Positions 4,411 to 7,072 of a stretch of 7,072 nt of DNA are shown one piece after another (within the stretch, counting starts at the first letter, position 1; each line of letters begins with the position of its first letter). Source of the stretch: Rubrobacteraceae bacterium. Its GTDB lineage: Bacteria; Actinomycetota; Rubrobacteria; Rubrobacterales; Rubrobacteraceae. The notes under the pieces were generated by a model. That model had not been told where the DNA came from. It saw only the letters and a list, made by a program, of their open reading frames with translations, and searched no databases. The DNA lies in contig JACCSM010000422.1 of NCBI GenBank assembly GCA_013698525.1, positions 1 to 7,072 of the forward strand. The letters are read 5' to 3'. The position numbers and the translations under genes were made by a program.

Positions 4411-7072
4411 TCCTGGAGCGCCTCTTTATAGAGAACTACAAGCAACTGAGGGAGCCAGTGGAACTCTATCCGCCCGAAGGGGCGATCGGGGTCGTCGGGC
4501 CGAACGGCGCTGGCAAGTCGACCCTGTTCGAGAGCATTCTGTGGGCCTTCTTCGGTTCTCGTGGCGGCGGACCGCGCTTCGCCAACGAGTCGATCCCCTG
4601 GAGCGGCGGCACGACGAAGGACCCGACCACCGTCGAGGTGACACTGGCGACCGACGGCGGTTCCTTTGCCGTGCGCCGACGTTTGAGGAGTGGCTCGACG
4701 AGTGCCGAGGCTCTCGACGCCGCGGGCAGGACGATCGTCAGCGGGACTGCCGACGTGACGCGCTGGGTCGAGGAGAACCTGCTCGGGATGGACAGGACGG
4801 CCTTCGAGGCGACGTTCTACGCCCGCCAGAAGGAACTTCGTTTCTTCGCCCACGACGAGGGCATAAGCAGGGTGCGTAAGATCAGCAGGCTCCTTGGTAT
4901 CAGCAGCGTTGAGACGGCCCAATCTTTCCTGCGCGAGGACCGCAACGACCTCCGTTCCGAAGCCCGGCTCCTCGAAGGCCGCCTCGCCGAAGCCGACCTC
5001 GACTCGCTCCAGACCGAGCTGGAGGACGCCGGTAAAGAGTGCGTCCGCCTCGAAACCGAACTGGCGAAGGTCTCTGAGGAGTACGACACCGCCGAAGAAG
5101 AGTTGAAATCCGCTCGCGAGGTCCGTGCCGCCCTGGAGAGTACATACCGCGAACACTCGCGTCTCACGGCCGACCTGCGCGAGGCCGAGGCCGACGGGCG
5201 CCGCGCAGGAGACCGCCGCGCGGAGGCGGAGAAGGCCCTCGCCGACCTCGCCGCCGCTGAGGACGAGCTGGGCCGCCTGAAGCCCCGGACAGCCAGGCTT
5301 CCGGAGGTCACCTTCGAGCTGGAACGACTTGAGGAGGACAGGCGTCGCTCCGAGCAGCGCGCCCGCGACCGCAGGGAGCACTTGCACGCGCAGCGACGCC
5401 TCTCGGACATCGAGGGCGAGGTCGCGGACGATCTGGAGTCGCTGGACGGAGAAGTGGACGACGCTCTGCCAGGCTTCCACGATCTCTTCGACCTGGACGG
5501 TCCTGAGCTGCTCTCCGAGACCCTCGCGGTGCTGGAACGGGCCGCTGGGGAGCTGGAGAGGGCAGAGGCCAACCACGAGGAGCTAAGGAGGCTCACGGGG
5601 GACCACGACGCCTACAAGGTCGCGGCGAAGGAGGTCGGCGAGGCCGACGAGTCGTATAGGGCGGCGCGGGAAGAAGTGGCCAGGCTCATGGAGGCTCTCG
5701 AAGACCTCTCTGGCGGCGAGGACCTGGAGCGGGCGGAGCGCGAGCTGCGCGAGCAGGAGGAGAAGCTGCGGGAGCTCGCTGCGCTTCACAGGGGAAAGGC
5801 CAACGCCGACGAGAGCGAAGCGAAGAACATCGACAAGGCAAGAGAGGCCATCGACAGCGGCGCGGAGGAGCACTGCCCCACCTGCCACAGGGAGTTCGAG
5901 AGCGGGGAGCAGGCGGAGATCTCCGACACTTTGAGGAGGCAGGCAGCCGCGATCCGTCGCCGCGCCGACCGTGAGACCGGAGAGGCCGAGAAGCTGGCCG
6001 CCTCGGCGGACGAGACTGGCGAGAAGCTAATGAGGGTCGCCTCGAACTTAAACCGCTGGCGAGAACTGCGCGAGGCTAAGGTCCGCGCCGAGAACCGCGC
6101 CGAGAACCGCGCTGAAATCCTCGAGAAGGCCAGGTCCGCCCTGGAGGAGATCGAAGGCCGCATCGCAGGCACGGAAGCCCCCACCGAGGCCGACCTCGAA
6201 GCCGCCCGCGCCCGCTGCAACCGGCTGAGGGAGTTGCGCGATGCGCGCCCGCAGGTAAAGAGCCTGGCCGCCGAGCACACAAAGCTAACGGGGCGCATCG
6301 CGGAACTCGCAGAGGATCTCGAAGAGCTGGCCGACATTACCTATGACGCCGACGCCCACAGGGAGAAGCGGGAGGAGAAGGACCGGCTGGAACGAGCACT
6401 CGGCAGGGTCGAGGAGTTGGAGCGGCGCCTCTCGACGCGCCCTGAGATCGAGAACGCCTTGCAGGCTGCCCGAGAGCTCGGAGGGGAAGCGGAGGCCACT
6501 GCGGAGAAGCTGAGGCGTGGGATCTCCGCCCTCGACTTCGACGAGGCGGCCTACGAGGCTTCCGTTGAGATCGTGACGGCTGCCGAAGAAAAGCTGTCGA
6601 AGCTGAGGGACGCGCGGGAGGGGCTCGGTGGCGAGTGGAAAGATGCAGATTACCGCATCGAACGTGCCAAAACAGAACTAAAACGCCTCGACGACGACAG
6701 GAAGCTCGCCAACGAGAAGGCGGCCGCGGCCTCGCGCATGGACGAGATGGACGGCCTCTTCACCGTGTTCTTCCGCAGCCTGACGGCGAGGGCGCGTCCG
6801 ATGCTCGAGGTCGAGGCGTCCAACCTAGTGCGAGAGCTCACAGACGGCCGCTACGAGCGGATGGAGTTCGACGACAACTACCGCGTCAAGCTCTTCGACC
6901 GCTTCGACGACTCCTACGCCATCGAACGCTTCTCGGGCGGCGAGTCAGATGTCGCCAGCCTCTCCGCGAGGGTGGCGCTCTCGAGGATCGTGGCCTCCCG
7001 AGGCGGCAACACCCTGGGCTTCCTCGTCCTCGACGAGGTCTTCGGGAGCCTCGACGCCGGACGGCGCAACAA
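4407..7072 (+). CDS. sbcC: SbcC/Rad50 SMC-like ATPase (3' end outside window)
   Basis: ATPase and DNA-tethering subunit that partners SbcD. The frame runs without a stop from GTG 4407 to the window edge (888 codons seen). The start overlaps the sbcD stop (GTGA), with GGAG at 4395-4398 as a ribosome site. It begins MILERLFIENYKQLREP, then Walker A GPNGAGKST at 31-39 and Q-loop Gln141 in FYARQKELRFF. A long Glu/Arg/Leu-rich coiled coil extends to the zinc hook CPTC (C490, C493), and a second arm returns to about residue 790. The C-terminal ATPase lobe has the signature FSGGE (842-846), Walker B FLVLDE (D876, E877) and D-loop SLD (881-883). Arm one has a non-coil stretch near residues 347-380 with Pro355-Gly356. 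A short RAEN repeat occurs in arm two. Only the last few dozen residues should be missing. The hook cysteines let two complexes join through one zinc ion. Confidence 0.95.
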   Translation, partial: MILERLFIENYKQLREPVELYPPEGAIGVVGPNGAGKSTLFESILWAFFGSRGGGPRFANESIPWSGGTTKDPTTVEVTLATDGGSFAVRRRLRSGSTSAEALDAAGRTIVSGTADVTRWVEENLLGMDRTAFEATFYARQKELRFFAHDEGISRVRKISRLLGISSVETAQSFLREDRNDLRSEARLLEGRLAEADLDSLQTELEDAGKECVRLETELAKVSEEYDTAEEELKSAREVRAALESTYREHSRLTADLREAEADGRRAGDRRAEAEKALADLAAAEDELGRLKPRTARLPEVTFELERLEEDRRRSEQRARDRREHLHAQRRLSDIEGEVADDLESLDGEVDDALPGFHDLFDLDGPELLSETLAVLERAAGELERAEANHEELRRLTGDHDAYKVAAKEVGEADESYRAAREEVARLMEALEDLSGGEDLERAERELREQEEKLRELAALHRGKANADESEAKNIDKAREAIDSGAEEHCPTCHREFESGEQAEISDTLRRQAAAIRRRADRETGEAEKLAASADETGEKLMRVASNLNRWRELREAKVRAENRAENRAEILEKARSALEEIEGRIAGTEAPTEADLEAARARCNRLRELRDARPQVKSLAAEHTKLTGRIAELAEDLEELADITYDADAHREKREEKDRLERALGRVEELERRLSTRPEIENALQAARELGGEAEATAEKLRRGISALDFDEAAYEASVEIVTAAEEKLSKLRDAREGLGGEWKDADYRIERAKTELKRLDDDRKLANEKAAAASRMDEMDGLFTVFFRSLTARARPMLEVEASNLVRELTDGRYERMEFDDNYRVKLFDRFDDSYAIERFSGGESDVASLSARVALSRIVASRGGNTLGFLVLDEVFGSLDAGRRN
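6084..6116 (+). repeat. 12-base tandem repeat within sbcC
   Basis: Two perfect copies of CGCGCCGAGAAC (6084-6095, 6096-6107) are followed by a diverged three-quarter copy. They encode RAEN-RAEN-RAE in the second coiled-coil arm. The unit keeps the frame, so copy-number change would lengthen the arm by four residues per unit. Confidence 0.7.

Noticed and set aside
4541..4879. Sense-strand open frame of 112 codons
   Set aside because: It lies inside sbcC in another frame and its translation is Arg/Gly-rich without motifs, while the sbcC frame carries Walker A and the Q-loop.
4116..5576. Antisense open frame of 486 codons opposite sbcC
   Set aside because: It mirrors the codon structure of the GC-rich sbcC/sbcD genes, has no family resemblance and overlaps clear genes. 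The same holds for the 299-codon antisense frame at 3232-4131.
1..7072. CRISPR arrays, tRNA/rRNA genes, IS ends or transposase remnants
   Set aside because: No repeat-spacer pattern, no cloverleaf or rRNA-like stretches and no transposase motifs seen. The window is almost entirely coding on the + strand, and the longest gap without a gene is 94 bases.

Overview
The window is a high-GC chromosomal segment, probably from an actinomycete-type bacterium. Rubrobacter or a relative is my best guess from codon style only (frequent AGG for Arg, CTC/GAG/GAC-rich genes); this is inference, not a database result. All genes I can support lie on the + strand and together form a DNA double-strand-break end-processing cluster of the archaeal type: nurA - herA - sbcD (mre11) - sbcC (rad50).

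Layout: positions 2-499 hold the 3' part of a NurA-like nuclease gene whose start lies upstream of the window. Its stop codon directly abuts the ATG of a 686-residue HerA-like hexameric ATPase (500-2560), so the two are probably translationally coupled. A 94-base gap follows with a well-formed promoter. That promoter drives a small toxin-antitoxin-like pair at 2655-3200: an intact DUF433 antitoxin-like protein and a DUF5615/Mut7-C PIN-like toxin whose frame is broken near its 5' end. After a short gap with a second candidate promoter and a strong Shine-Dalgarno sequence come SbcD/Mre11 (to 4410) and SbcC/Rad50 (4407 to beyond the window end). The last two overlap by 4 bases. SbcC is open to the window edge and shows Walker A, Q-loop, CPTC zinc hook, ABC signature, Walker B and D-loop.

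How the parts fit: in archaea, Mre11-Rad50 opens and trims broken ends, and HerA (a translocase) with NurA (a 5' nuclease) resects them to give 3' overhangs for recombinase loading. Finding all four genes together in a bacterium suggests the same division of labour here. The antitoxin/toxin pair sits between the two halves, has visibly lower GC in hand-counted lines, and looks like a later insertion that has decayed on the toxin side.

The most unusual points are as follows. sbcD has no ATG/GTG/TTG start that preserves its first metal-binding motif (the codon at the expected position is GTA). The toxin reading frame is disrupted in a way that fits a short deletion. HerA carries a non-canonical P-loop. 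The antitoxin gene appears to be transcribed as a leaderless mRNA starting on its GTG.
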